The notes beneath the pieces are model-generated. The model was not told where the DNA came from, made no database searches, and saw nothing but the letters and a program-made list of their open reading frames with translations. Positions 18,977 to 29,800 of a stretch of 46,288 nucleotides of DNA are shown here, in pieces (within the stretch, counting starts at the first letter, position 1; each line of letters opens with the position of its first letter). The stretch is from Candidatus Poseidoniales archaeon (GTDB taxonomy: Archaea; Thermoplasmatota; Poseidoniia; Poseidoniales; Poseidoniaceae), in NCBI GenBank assembly GCA_009887195.1, contig QXXX01000073.1:67329-113616 (forward strand), written 5' to 3'. A program made the translations under genes and the position numbers.

Positions 18977-21900
18977 TCACAAAAGGTCATCCAAAAACGA
19001 TGTGTCAATATTTGGTTTTGGGGCCTGTTCATTATTTAATTCACTAAGCAGCGCACTGTTTTGGGGTTGTAAAACAGGTTGTTGCTGTTGATATAGATCT
19101 CTTTGATATGGGTTTGAATTATCAATTCTCTGCGCGGCGGAATAAATGTCATTTTGAGCCTGTGGGGTAATTTGCGGTGGTGGCGCAACTTGTGGGGCAA
19201 CACTGGCTGGTGCAGAATCATCCCAGCTCAAATCATCTTGAATCCCCCAAGTGGCCTCTTGGAGTTCCCATGACTTATCCTTCATCCGTTGATCTCCTCT
19301 AGATCTAACAATCGCAATTAACAAAAATAGCACGACAATTAATAATCCAGCGGCCAGTAAGTTTGTCGACGTTAACAATGAACTAAAGTCAGTATTTTCG
19401 TCAGAATCTTCAGTAGTTTCTACGGCTGTTGCACCAGCTGGTGGGACTTCAAGAGAGGCTACTGAAGACCTAGTAGTATAGTCGTCAAATGGAGATACTG
19501 CAACATACCAAGTAGTTTGGTTATCCAAATCTTCAAACACCTCAGAATTAATTAAGAAGTTGGTCGAAGCAAAAACCTCGCCAATTTCAATTGCCGAAGT
19601 GATTCCATCGAATTCTTCATCCGAAATATAAATCTTATATCCTCTAATTTCACCGTTATTGATACCACTCCATGAGACTATTATTTCATCACCGTCAAAC
19701 CATTCTGCGCGAAGGTCTTCCACTGGAGTAATATAATCGCCAGAGTCATCAAAACCATCATCAACAGATTGACTTGAAACTACAGTTAAGTCGTCTAAAT
19801 ATGCATTGCCAGCGGTATCTCTTGCCACAACAGTAGCCCATACTTCTAGTCCTGTGACAACAGGCATATCACCTGCAACAATCTCAATCAAATGAGGAAG
19901 ATTTGGATTTCTATCTAATACGGCAATCGGCGTTGTTGGGCCGCCGCCGCCTGCAACGACACTGGTGAATGGATTTGATGCAGCATATATCTCATATGAG
20001 CCAACATCGCTCGCATCGCTCAAATCAAAAGTAAACAGCAGTGCAGTTCCATCGTCATTAGGTCTGTCAGTCAACGCCATCTCAACTAATCTAGCAGGTG
20101 GTTGGGTGTCGACAATATTATTGATTGGCGTAACCGCTGCTTCTGGTAAGTTTGTCAAATATACATTGCCTTTGATATCATGAACAGTTACTGTGACAAA
20201 GAGTTCAATATCGGGTTTGATTAATTGCGGAGTCGCCATAGTCAAGTCCATCAAATTATTTGGTGGACTATACAGGGCAGTTGAAACTGTTAATTCAATT
20301 GGGTTTTTATCTTCATCAATCCATTGCTTATCAATCTTCAAACACCCGCATTTATCAGGGTCATCACCAAATGCAGCCCAAGCACCACTTAGGTCTGAAA
20401 CAGGTTGGTCAGCGACCCAAACAATGTAGTACGCGAAGTCATCAACATTAGAAACAGTCCATACGATATCGATAGCAGTTCCATCATCTTCTGCATGATC
20501 ATAAGCATTGACAGAATCAATGCGTTCAGGAGTTCCACCACTTCCTACAGTGTTCTTAAACGGCGTTGCAGATACTCTTTCAACATCGACTAAATCAACA
20601 TTTAACCAGTCATCATATGCCACAACAGCAAGTAGGTATGGCTGACCATCTTCAAGTTGAATACCAGCATAATTGTCAATTATCGCGCTTGTTGTACCAC
20701 AATCATCGATTATTTCTGCTTGAATAAAGCCCCAAGCATCTAGTGATTGCAAGATTTCGATATCGGGTTGTCCATCGTCTGGCATAACCCATACCTCATA
20801 GAATGTACAATCCTCAGCAGTACTCTGGTCCCAAGAAATAGTAATTCTACCACCATCGTCATCAGGAGTATCTATTGCCTCAACATTCTCCAACTTAGGC
20901 GGTGGCGTTAGGTCGTTTAATCCACCAGTAGGTACTACCGGCCCGATTACAGTCGGGTTGAAAATATCTTCTTGGCCAGCATCATCTACGCATGTAAGGG
21001 CAATCCAGTATGGCCTTCCTGGGTTTAATTGAAGCACAGTAGTATTGCCTTCTGTTGGAGGTAAATCGGCAATAGGAAACAAACCAAGTACGTCATTGAT
21101 ATCAATTGTGGATGAGTAGATTCGTGTGCTAGCCAAATCTAAAGAAGTACACCGAGCCCATTCTAAGTCAAGGTCGCCATCTTCGCCTCCTTCATGTGGT
21201 CCAGCTTCAGCCCAGAGTGGCGATACCGGTACTTCATCAGTAGGAATTGCCGGCCCTAATTGCATGGAAGGATTACCCAACCTGCCATCATCGTATTCAA
21301 CTACAATTACAGCATGATACGCAACTCCATCAGTCAATGGAACTCCGTTAGCGGTAGTAACCTCGCTTTGCAATCTACTGTGCAAGGAGATGGTTTTGTC
21401 TACCACTCTGCCAGTTAAGTCATCAGCCGTGATGTCTAATGTACCTGAAGCGCTAGTGAAAGGTCCTTCATTAACATAAACCAAATATCTAGCGAAGTCA
21501 TCATCGTGGACCAAAGTCCATGATGCAGTTAGTGCACCACCGCCATCATCAGGGCGGTCTACTAGATTCGTGAGGTCAATTGGAGTTTCTAACTTAATGT
21601 AATCATAAGTAATTCTTACTTCTAGTGAGCCATTGTTTGGTGAGCGGAGATTCAACTGAACAAATTTAGTGCCGTTAATTTGAACAGCGTTATCAACTGC
21701 TGCTTGTAATGTATTGGATAGTTGTGGGTCATCTGAGAGATTAAGCGTCACTGCATACTTCAAACTGTTAGATTGAGCCCAAGTTGCTGCACCGCTGACA
21801 GGTGAGGAAAAGGCTAGAGGCACCCCTTGGAATAACAGGTTGTGAACACCAGGAGTTCCGCTATCCTGGTCTAGAGTGATTGGATTTGCGGTATCAGCCA

Positions 21901-24900
21901 GTTGAATTTGAACACCAGGGTGGGTCATGTTTGTAATGTCTAAATTTACCAGGTTGAATCCCATGGTAAGAGGATCGGCCCGGCGCAACTCAAATCTTTC
22001 TAACGGCGTCCATTGTGGATTATTCATCCAGCCAAACAAGCCGTCATCGTCTGTAGCGAGCCATAAATAATCTGAGGAAAGATCTCCGCCCGTTAGAGTG
22101 ACATCTGGTATGATGAATACCTTAGTGACAGAGTGTGCAGGCGTTCTTGCTTCTAGAATAGTGACGACGTTGTTGCCAATAGCCATGACTTGGTCACCGT
22201 TACTAACGAGTTTTTCGACAGGCCAGCTAGATATCTGGAATGCAGATGCGCCATCTTCAAATTGATTGTTCAAACCGTTCCAATGAGTCATAGGCCCGAC
22301 ATCAGTAGCAATGTGAAGGCCCCAGAAATCACTGGCAATTGCTGTTATTGTATTGGACGGTAGTTGATCGAACCGATGAGTTGCAATAACTAATCCGGAG
22401 GCCTCATTGATGCTAGACACCCCTGGTCTTTCACTTCCAGCACCATTATGGCTAACATGGATTTGGACATTTCCAACATTATCCGTTGTTTTTATCAAGC
22501 CCCATGTAGATGTTCCAATCATGCCATTTGCGCTGGTAAGTGTGTTGATAGAATTAGTATTGATATCTATTTTTACTAAACCAGACGGTGTTGCAGCCCA
22601 TAGATGTGGATCTTCAAAGACGAGGTCTTGGATTATATTTGATGGCAGTCCATCAGTACTAGTAATCGGATTTAACCAATCATTGGTTTGGAAAGACCAT
22701 CTGCCAATACCACCATCAGTGGCAATGTACATGATATTGTTATCAGTTTCAAACCCGTTTACTATGTTGGAGGGCAGTCCAGCAACAAGACGACCATTGC
22801 CAAAAGTATCAGTTAGAGTATCGAACACTTGGACTCCAGCAGACGATCCGAAGTTACCCTGCAGACCGATGATCAAATCAGTCCCAACTAACTTTAAACC
22901 ATCCATGTTATTGTGCAATGCCCCATTTATTGGGCTGAGTGAAGCAGAAACAGTATCTAATTTCATTAGTCCAGCAGGAGAAGTTGAGATGTAAAGGTCA
23001 GTGCCCACTAACTGAGTATCCTTAGCTTGTGAGTTTGCTGGCAAAGTCCATCCTTGCTGCCATTCTACCGAGCCATCGTTTTGCCTTTCACCTTGCAAAA
23101 TACCAGCCCCAGTCGATTGGCCAAACCCAACGTTCTCTCCAATTGTAGTGACCCAGAGATGAGTGCCATTGCCAGTCATAGTCGTTACCTGCCCGCTAAC
23201 CAATCCGGGTAGATTGTAGACTGTACTTTGGCCATTAGCATCCAAATAATCAACTCGGCTGTAGCCAGATGAGCCGCCGGCTTGCCCAAGCAACCAACCA
23301 GCCCCAGTCCATTGGAACGAAGTAACAGAAGAGCCTTGGGCGTTGGAATTCACCTGACTGGTAATTGCTCCAGTAGTTGATATTATGGAATATCCGCCCC
23401 CAATAATGTTTGAACCATCTTGTCCAAGGCCGTGCCCTACAATCAGCTTACCAGAGTCGTAACCAATTGCATCCCACCAAATTCTGTCACTTGGAAGGTT
23501 GTGGGTTTGAGTAGTAATGTCTGCTAGCCATTGGCCAGTATTCGTATTGTATTTTTTGATGGGTTGTTCATCTTCGTAAAAAGTAACATACAGTGTATCG
23601 GTTGAAGGGTCGCAGGCAACGCCAGAGACTCGACCTTCGCCCAGAGATGCTTGAGTAAAAGTATTGACAATAGTTGAGGTTGTCAAATCAATTTGTTCTA
23701 TTCCACCATTATTGTCGTAAATTCCAACATTAAGCAAACCTCCACATTCTGCCATAGTTAGAGGATAACCTCTTTGAATTCCATTCTGACCATTTGAAGT
23801 AAAAACGTTCCAATTAGCACCATCCCAGTGAGAAATCGCGCCACCCTGGAATCCGCCGAAATTTGACCCATCACCGCCACCGACAACAAGATCAAGACCG
23901 TTAGTCCATAATTCATAGATTTCTTCTCCAGCATTATTTGGCAATCCATTGTTCTCTTCCCAAGTAGGAAGCCAGCCGCCATTGTTACTGTCATATCGGG
24001 CCACTCCCGATTCGGTGGCGAACAAGGTTTCACCATCATATTCGATAATTTCCCTTATCGGGAAATCAAGGCCATCGTCGCTGTCCCAAGAGCCGACAAA
24101 GGCGCCTAGGTTGTTGTATAGGTCAAGTTTCAACTCTCCCCACGAAACCCACATTTCTCCGGAGGAAGTCTCGTATGCAGTCACTCTGTCAACTTGGCCA
24201 GTTGGTTCAATATTTTCGCCCCAATCGTCATCGCTAATATTCCACTGTGCAATACCGCCACGACCGTCATAATAGTCGGGGAAACCACCATTTGAAGCAA
24301 CACCAGTCATGATTACATCATCTATCAAACCCATTCCCCAAGCCGGACCGCTATTGTCATCTAGTTGGATTCCAGCATCAATATTGGATAATTGATTAAA
24401 GTTAACGAGGTCAATTCGATAGAAACTGTTACTATCGTCTCCTTGATGATAATACATGACATCATTGTAAACAGTCATTTGGTACGGCTCACCGTTTCCA
24501 AGATAAATTGAATTAGATTTCTCAATGTCATAGACTTCTACTTGGTTTACTACATCGATTAATTGGAAACCATCCTCTCCACCGATCCATAATTGGTCTG
24601 GATTAATGTCTGCAACCAGTCCAGTGACAAACTGATTTCCGTCATCTAAGACGTCATCTTCAGTCCATGTAGGCAACCATGAATTAGTTGAGATTTCATA
24701 TCTTGCAATACCTACACCGTTTAATCCAACATAAGCAATATCGCCAATAACTTCAACTGGAGCATTGTCAGTATCTTCACTGGCTTCCCATGTATCAACT
24801 ACTTCAAAGGGGTTAGCAGTTAGAATACCAACGCCATCATTGGTCCCACCGTAAATCTGAGACCCGTCAGTGCCCACAGAATATGTAGCCCAATCTGGCA

Positions 24901-27304
24901 TGCCGTCGTACACATTTTGGCAGTCATCAACCACTAATGTGCTGGTTGGATATTTACAAACGCCACGGTCTGTGCCAACATAGATATCATTGCCAAGTAG
25001 AACAAAGTCAAAGAATTGATCCGGTTGTGTCACCCAACTTTGTCCTCTTCCGGAGAAATCGACAGACTGTACACCGTCCCATTTCACCGCTCCATCATCA
25101 GCGCCAATGTATAGCGCTGACCCATCAGAAATCAAGGCATATACGTTATCATTTGGCAGAATTTCTATACCATTTACGTCAGAATTTTCAACTAGGGGCA
25201 ATAGAATTTCACCATTGGTCAAATCTTTTCTTACAACTCCATAGCCAGGTAAACCCATATGCAGAATATCATCAAACACAGCTAGAGGTACATTGTTGGC
25301 GTTATTGACTCCTGTTGAGCCCCAAGGGGCAAGGAACGTTTCATTAGTCATATCAAAACGGGCAAGTCCAATGTCGGAAGTGGCAATATATGCCATATTA
25401 TTGAAGGTCGCTATATCTTTGATTATTGAAGAGCCCAGCCCAGAATTTTCATCATAGGTTGTTATTGAGTTACTAGATATATCAATTATGGAAATTGCTG
25501 AATCTGAGTTAACTGAGAGCAATTTATTACCAGAAATTGCTAGGTTGTTCACATTATTACTAAACAATCCGTCAATATCTGACCAGGTCTGTACTATGGT
25601 ACCATTACTGAGCATTTTGTGTGCTCCAGTACTCTCTCCAGCAATGTAAATATGCACGCCATCGGTAATTAGGTCGTTGACATCATCGCCGATTAACTTT
25701 GGTGTAAGCCATCTTGAAGCAGTAGTGTCATATCGATTCATGATTCCATCTGCGGCAACGAAAAGCACCCCATCGAGCTCTACAACATCATCCATATCCG
25801 CTGAGGTCGGCCCACTCGCCAATAGCATATTGCCTTGGTAAAGTGGCGTTGCCGCAGCATCAATAATAGCCAAATCTCCGCCACCATCACTGATTAATAC
25901 AATCTCTGTTGATGGAGACCTTACGCCTATGTTTGGCCATGTCAATAGTTTTCGGCCATCATCAACCAATCCATAATCGGCCAAATCATAAGTCTGTAAG
26001 AACACACCATTTGCGGTGTTGTACGTTTGGATAGCGCCGCCGTTTAAGATCATCAAAATATTACCCGAAAGAGCAACATCGGCGACATTGTTTGAGGTTA
26101 ACCAGTTGCCATCGTTCCAGGTAGATAGCCAGAAACCGGTATTCCAGTCGTATCGTGCTAAGCCAGCGTCTTCTGAAGTCATAAGCAGTTGGTTGCCGGA
26201 AATTTCGAAGGAAGTAACAGAATCGGAATGTAGATTATTAGCACTTGACCAAGCAGACAATTCAGAATTTGTTGTTAAATCCCATCTAAGTACGCCGCCA
26301 TTTTCAAAAGAGAAGTAAAGGATATCTCCCACCTCAATAATATCTAGTGCTTGGCCAACTGAACTTTTAATTAACACATTATTCCAATCATTGCCATCAA
26401 AAACGGCGATTCTATCAGAATTTGACGCATAAGGGGTTCCATCGCTGGCGATTATGAATTGGTCAAATTGGACGAATTCAATTGTATCTAGATCAAATAC
26501 AGTCTCAGGCAACGGCGTTAAAATAGATGTATCAACAAGGGAAAGTGCATGGAAATAATCATCATTGGTTAGCACGTGTAGAGCAAGATTAGTATAATCA
26601 ATTTCCAGGTCGACGATTCTTTCTGCATCGTCAAAACCGATGATGTCGATAATCTTCGGCTGATTATTGTAATCGATAACCAATAATGAATTATCAATTG
26701 CCAAATACATCCTTCCATCAACGAAGTGAATTGCATAGTCTGCAATATTAATGTCTACAGGTTCAAACGTCACTGCAGGGTCAACAGGGGCTAAAGCCTC
26801 TATTATCAAGTCATTAATTTCTGCACCCGAGGGGAGCGTCCAATAAGCACCAGCATCGCTGTTGGGCGACAGCCTGCCTGAATGGGGATTAGCGCCAGTG
26901 AAGGAATCGCTTGAACCTAGCATGCCCAAACCATTCCAATCAAACAGGTTGATGCCTACATCACTGGCAGTTATCACAGGTTCTTGGATTAACATCCCGC
27001 CACTGCCATTCACCCTAACCTCCATAGTTACATTCGACAGTAGGGCGCCTGGGGCAAATTCGAGCCCCCAGTTTGCATTGGCTGACATCCCTATACTTGG
27101 ATCCGCTCCAATTGCGTCGAGTTGTACCCAACCAGTATCATTGCTGCCTTGCTTTTCCCAAACGGTGGCGTTACCGTTTTCGTGGGCAGAAACGGGGTTT
27201 ACAGTCATTAACGGCGAAAGCGAGGTAATTACCATCAATAAAGTGAGTAGCAGAGCTTTTTTTGCTCCGCTAACTCGAGATGCCACACTAAACTTACCGT
27301 TCAT
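18977..27304 (-). CDS. Giant (~2775 aa) secreted/membrane-anchored protein: signal peptide, many beta-propeller-type repeats, ~6 Fn3-like domains, C-terminal TM and Q/P-rich cytoplasmic tail
   Basis: Signal MNGKFSVASRVSGAKKALLLTLLMVITSLSPLMTVNPVSAH. Recurring G(V/L)xRYDxxxxxWLxxW...LxxNxV units; repeated DxPxDDGxxxxxxW...DDFxxYxVYV units; TM AAGLLIVVLFLLIAIVRSR. The ORF-track start at 27451 is extended; ATG 27304 fits the signal peptide. Confidence 0.88.
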   Translation of the reverse strand: MNGKFSVASRVSGAKKALLLTLLMVITSLSPLMTVNPVSAHENGNATVWEKQGSNDTGWVQLDAIGADPSIGMSANANWGLEFAPGALLSNVTMEVRVNGSGGMLIQEPVITASDVGINLFDWNGLGMLGSSDSFTGANPHSGRLSPNSDAGAYWTLPSGAEINDLIIEALAPVDPAVTFEPVDINIADYAIHFVDGRMYLAIDNSLLVIDYNNQPKIIDIIGFDDAERIVDLEIDYTNLALHVLTNDDYFHALSLVDTSILTPLPETVFDLDTIEFVQFDQFIIASDGTPYASNSDRIAVFDGNDWNNVLIKSSVGQALDIIEVGDILYFSFENGGVLRWDLTTNSELSAWSSANNLHSDSVTSFEISGNQLLMTSEDAGLARYDWNTGFWLSTWNDGNWLTSNNVADVALSGNILMILNGGAIQTYNTANGVFLQTYDLADYGLVDDGRKLLTWPNIGVRSPSTEIVLISDGGGDLAIIDAAATPLYQGNMLLASGPTSADMDDVVELDGVLFVAADGIMNRYDTTASRWLTPKLIGDDVNDLITDGVHIYIAGESTGAHKMLSNGTIVQTWSDIDGLFSNNVNNLAISGNKLLSVNSDSAISIIDISSNSITTYDENSGLGSSIIKDIATFNNMAYIATSDIGLARFDMTNETFLAPWGSTGVNNANNVPLAVFDDILHMGLPGYGVVRKDLTNGEILLPLVENSDVNGIEILPNDNVYALISDGSALYIGADDGAVKWDGVQSVDFSGRGQSWVTQPDQFFDFVLLGNDIYVGTDRGVCKYPTSTLVVDDCQNVYDGMPDWATYSVGTDGSQIYGGTNDGVGILTANPFEVVDTWEASEDTDNAPVEVIGDIAYVGLNGVGIARYEISTNSWLPTWTEDDVLDDGNQFVTGLVADINPDQLWIGGEDGFQLIDVVNQVEVYDIEKSNSIYLGNGEPYQMTVYNDVMYYHQGDDSNSFYRIDLVNFNQLSNIDAGIQLDDNSGPAWGMGLIDDVIMTGVASNGGFPDYYDGRGGIAQWNISDDDWGENIEPTGQVDRVTAYETSSGEMWVSWGELKLDLYNNLGAFVGSWDSDDGLDFPIREIIEYDGETLFATESGVARYDSNNGGWLPTWEENNGLPNNAGEEIYELWTNGLDLVVGGGDGSNFGGFQGGAISHWDGANWNVFTSNGQNGIQRGYPLTMAECGGLLNVGIYDNNGGIEQIDLTTSTIVNTFTQASLGEGRVSGVACDPSTDTLYVTFYEDEQPIKKYNTNTGQWLADITTQTHNLPSDRIWWDAIGYDSGKLIVGHGLGQDGSNIIGGGYSIISTTGAITSQVNSNAQGSSVTSFQWTGAGWLLGQAGGSSGYSRVDYLDANGQSTVYNLPGLVSGQVTTMTGNGTHLWVTTIGENVGFGQSTGAGILQGERQNDGSVEWQQGWTLPANSQAKDTQLVGTDLYISTSPAGLMKLDTVSASLSPINGALHNNMDGLKLVGTDLIIGLQGNFGSSAGVQVFDTLTDTFGNGRLVAGLPSNIVNGFETDNNIMYIATDGGIGRWSFQTNDWLNPITSTDGLPSNIIQDLVFEDPHLWAATPSGLVKIDINTNSINTLTSANGMIGTSTWGLIKTTDNVGNVQIHVSHNGAGSERPGVSSINEASGLVIATHRFDQLPSNTITAIASDFWGLHIATDVGPMTHWNGLNNQFEDGASAFQISSWPVEKLVSNGDQVMAIGNNVVTILEARTPAHSVTKVFIIPDVTLTGGDLSSDYLWLATDDDGLFGWMNNPQWTPLERFELRRADPLTMGFNLVNLDITNMTHPGVQIQLADTANPITLDQDSGTPGVHNLLFQGVPLAFSSPVSGAATWAQSNSLKYAVTLNLSDDPQLSNTLQAAVDNAVQINGTKFVQLNLRSPNNGSLEVRITYDYIKLETPIDLTNLVDRPDDGGGALTASWTLVHDDDFARYLVYVNEGPFTSASGTLDITADDLTGRVVDKTISLHSRLQSEVTTANGVPLTDGVAYHAVIVVEYDDGRLGNPSMQLGPAIPTDEVPVSPLWAEAGPHEGGEDGDLDLEWARCTSLDLASTRIYSSTIDINDVLGLFPIADLPPTEGNTTVLQLNPGRPYWIALTCVDDAGQEDIFNPTVIGPVVPTGGLNDLTPPPKLENVEAIDTPDDDGGRITISWDQSTAEDCTFYEVWVMPDDGQPDIEILQSLDAWGFIQAEIIDDCGTTSAIIDNYAGIQLEDGQPYLLAVVAYDDWLNVDLVDVERVSATPFKNTVGSGGTPERIDSVNAYDHAEDDGTAIDIVWTVSNVDDFAYYIVWVADQPVSDLSGAWAAFGDDPDKCGCLKIDKQWIDEDKNPIELTVSTALYSPPNNLMDLTMATPQLIKPDIELFVTVTVHDIKGNVYLTNLPEAAVTPINNIVDTQPPARLVEMALTDRPNDDGTALLFTFDLSDASDVGSYEIYAASNPFTSVVAGGGGPTTPIAVLDRNPNLPHLIEIVAGDMPVVTGLEVWATVVARDTAGNAYLDDLTVVSSQSVDDGFDDSGDYITPVEDLRAEWFDGDEIIVSWSGINNGEIRGYKIYISDEEFDGITSAIEIGEVFASTNFLINSEVFEDLDNQTTWYVAVSPFDDYTTRSSVASLEVPPAGATAVETTEDSDENTDFSSLLTSTNLLAAGLLIVVLFLLIAIVRSRGDQRMKDKSWELQEATWGIQDDLSWDDSAPASVAPQVAPPPQITPQAQNDIYSAAQRIDNSNPYQRDLYQQQQPVLQPQNSALLSELNNEQAPKPNIDTSFLDDLL

Positions 27305-27327
27305 TGGTATATTGGCACATCTTACAC

Positions 27328-27360
27328 TATTTGAACGCGGCCCTAATTCGTGTTCAAATA
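27328..27360. promoter_or_regulatory. Perfect 9-bp inverted repeat TATTTGAAC-N15-GTTCAAATA in divergent promoter region
   Basis: Arms 27328-27336 and 27352-27360 read directly, between the divergent giant-protein and malic enzyme genes. Confidence 0.5.
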
Positions 27361-27475
27361 TATCATTAAAACCGTCGAACAAACCGTAAATCATACAAAA
27401 ACCCAGTTCACACCATACATACTTCCCCAAACAATCAAACATCGTATACAACTTCGATGGCTTGGAAGTGTTTCA

Positions 27476-29800
27476 TTGGACGAGCGAAAAGAGCAACAAC
27501 TCAAGAAAGAAGCACTTGATTATCACGAGGCAAAGCCGCATGGGAAGATCAAGGTTGTACCGACAAAACCGCATTCCACTGCCCATGAATTAAGCCTGGC
27601 ATATTCGCCTGGAGTTGCGTATCCTTGTTTGGAGATTGCTGAAAAACCAGAATCTGCTTACAAGTATACTTCAAAGGCCAATTTAGTTGCAGTTATCTCT
27701 AACGGGACTGCTGTGTTAGGCTTGGGCAATATCGGTCCCTTGGCTAGTAAACCAGTTATGGAAGGTAAAGGATTACTGCTCAAAACGTTTGCAGATATTG
27801 ATGTATTTGACATTGAAGTTGACACTGAAGATCCCGAATCATTCATCGAAACCGTGGTAAACATATCCAAAACATTTGGTGGAATCAACTTAGAAGACAT
27901 CAAAGCACCTGAGTGCTTTGAAATTGAACGACGCATAGCCGCTGAGACAGATATCCCGGTCATGCATGATGATCAACACGGAACGGCAATAATTTCTGGT
28001 GCTGCATTGATAAATGCAGCAGAATTACAAAATAAAAAATTATCAGATATCACGGTTGTTGTACTTGGCGCTGGCGCATCAGCCATAGCATGTGCGAACC
28101 ATTATGTTGCGTTAGGTGTGAATAGAAAAAATATCAAAATGGTAGATAGTAAAGGAATTCTAACCAAGCAGCGCCTCTCTGCAGGCGAGTTAAATCAATA
28201 CAAAGCTGATTTCGCTCACGATATACCGGACGGCGACCTTGCGGCAGCATTAACCGGGGCAGACGTCCTGCTAGGATTATCTAAAGGCGGGTTAGTAAAC
28301 AAAGAAATGGTCGCTAATATGGCGGCAAAGCCAATTATTTTCGCTCTTGCCAACCCAACTCCAGAAATAACCCCAGAGGAAGTAATGGAGGTACGATCAG
28401 ATGCGATAATTGCTACTGGGCGATCAGATTATCCAAATCAAGTCAACAATGTTTTGGGATTCCCTTACATTTTCAGAGGAGCCTTAGATGTACGCGCCAC
28501 AGACATCACGCAAAACATGAAGATGGCAGCCACAAAAGCCCTAGCCGAATTGGCGAGACAACCAGTTCCAGATTATATCTCTGAGGCATATGATGGAGCA
28601 ACAATGCAATTTGGCCCGGAGTACATTATTCCAAAACCGTTTGATCGCCGAGTTCTAATCTGGGAAGCATCAGCAGTAGCCCAAGCAGCAGTTGATGAAG
28701 GAATTACTCAGATTGGTAAAGACGAGTTCTCCATAATACAGTATCGTGAAGAATTAGAAAGTCGTCTTGGGCTATCTTACTCGATTATGCGCCATATGAT
28801 AAATCAAGTTAGAGGCCGAGGCAAACGAATTGTATTTCCCGAAGGCGACAATGAAAAAGTGCTAAAAGCATCAGCACAGTTAACGGAGCAGAGAATTTGT
28901 CATCCAATTTTATTGGGTTCAAAAGAACGGATAGATTCTATGGTTGAGGAACTTGGGCTAGAATTTGAATATGAAGTATTTGACCCTCGATATGATGATC
29001 GAAGAAAAAACCTCTATGCCCCTGCTTTGTTCAAACGGCGTATGCGTAAGGGTATGACTTTGGAGGATGCGGAAAGGCTGCTCAAGAGCCGACCTTATTT
29101 TGCTAGCCAAATGGTTGCTTCAGGTGATGCTGATGGGTTTGTCGGTGGAGTGAGTCGAAATTATGCAGATGTATTGAGGCCAACAATCGAAGTGATTGGT
29201 TCAGATTCTTCTGCTCATTGTGTTATTGGCTGCTATATGGTTAACGTTAACGGCAGAACAATATTTCTCGCTGATGCAACAGTCAATGTATATCCCGATA
29301 GTCCAACCTTGGCTGAAATTGCGATACAAACAGCAAAGATTGCTCGAAGATTTGGTATCAAACCCAAGGTTGCAATGTTATCATTTTCTAATTTTGGCAG
29401 TACTAGAGCCCAACGCTCAACAAGGATAGAAGAGGCTGTGGTAATGGCTAAAGAAATCGACCCAACGCTGATTATTGATGGACCAATGCAGGCTGATACG
29501 GCCTTGAATAGAAGTGTTCAGGAAGATTATCCATTCATGGATTTTGAAGGGCCGGCAAATGTCTTGGTTTTGCCAAATCTTGCTGCAGCTAATATTGCTT
29601 ACAAATTACTTGAGGAACTTGGTGGTGCTGAAATGACAGGACCAATTTTGGAAGGAATGGACAAACCAGTTCAGTTAGTCGCCCGTACAGATGGTGTCAG
29701 GCACATCGTCAATATGGCAACCATTTGTGCTGCAGACGCAATTAGGCAGGACTCTTATTGGGAAACCTTAGCAGCATCAGAAAACAATAATCAAGATTGA
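27476..29800 (+). CDS. maeB: NADP-dependent malic enzyme with C-terminal phosphotransacetylase-like domain (MaeB type)
   Basis: AYSPGVAYPCLEI, GLGNIGPLASKPVMEGKGLL, MHDDQHGTAII, VVLGAGASAIA; C-terminal RIVFPEGDNEKVLKA (PTA domain). The ORF is open from 27350; TTG 27476 best matches the family N-terminus. Confidence 0.9.
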   Translation: MDERKEQQLKKEALDYHEAKPHGKIKVVPTKPHSTAHELSLAYSPGVAYPCLEIAEKPESAYKYTSKANLVAVISNGTAVLGLGNIGPLASKPVMEGKGLLLKTFADIDVFDIEVDTEDPESFIETVVNISKTFGGINLEDIKAPECFEIERRIAAETDIPVMHDDQHGTAIISGAALINAAELQNKKLSDITVVVLGAGASAIACANHYVALGVNRKNIKMVDSKGILTKQRLSAGELNQYKADFAHDIPDGDLAAALTGADVLLGLSKGGLVNKEMVANMAAKPIIFALANPTPEITPEEVMEVRSDAIIATGRSDYPNQVNNVLGFPYIFRGALDVRATDITQNMKMAATKALAELARQPVPDYISEAYDGATMQFGPEYIIPKPFDRRVLIWEASAVAQAAVDEGITQIGKDEFSIIQYREELESRLGLSYSIMRHMINQVRGRGKRIVFPEGDNEKVLKASAQLTEQRICHPILLGSKERIDSMVEELGLEFEYEVFDPRYDDRRKNLYAPALFKRRMRKGMTLEDAERLLKSRPYFASQMVASGDADGFVGGVSRNYADVLRPTIEVIGSDSSAHCVIGCYMVNVNGRTIFLADATVNVYPDSPTLAEIAIQTAKIARRFGIKPKVAMLSFSNFGSTRAQRSTRIEEAVVMAKEIDPTLIIDGPMQADTALNRSVQEDYPFMDFEGPANVLVLPNLAAANIAYKLLEELGGAEMTGPILEGMDKPVQLVARTDGVRHIVNMATICAADAIRQDSYWETLAASENNNQD

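Noticed and set aside
20405-20593. Small plus-strand ORFs at 19.9-20.6 kb
   Set aside because: All antisense to Fn3-like repeats of the giant protein; Ser/Ile-rich frame shadows.
22407-22994. 195-aa plus-strand ORF
   Set aside because: Lies fully antisense inside the giant surface-protein gene; composition (P/S/V-rich) looks like a frame shadow of the real coding strand.
26862-27389. 175-aa plus-strand ORF
   Set aside because: Antisense to the N-terminal part of the giant protein and its signal peptide; no family resemblance.
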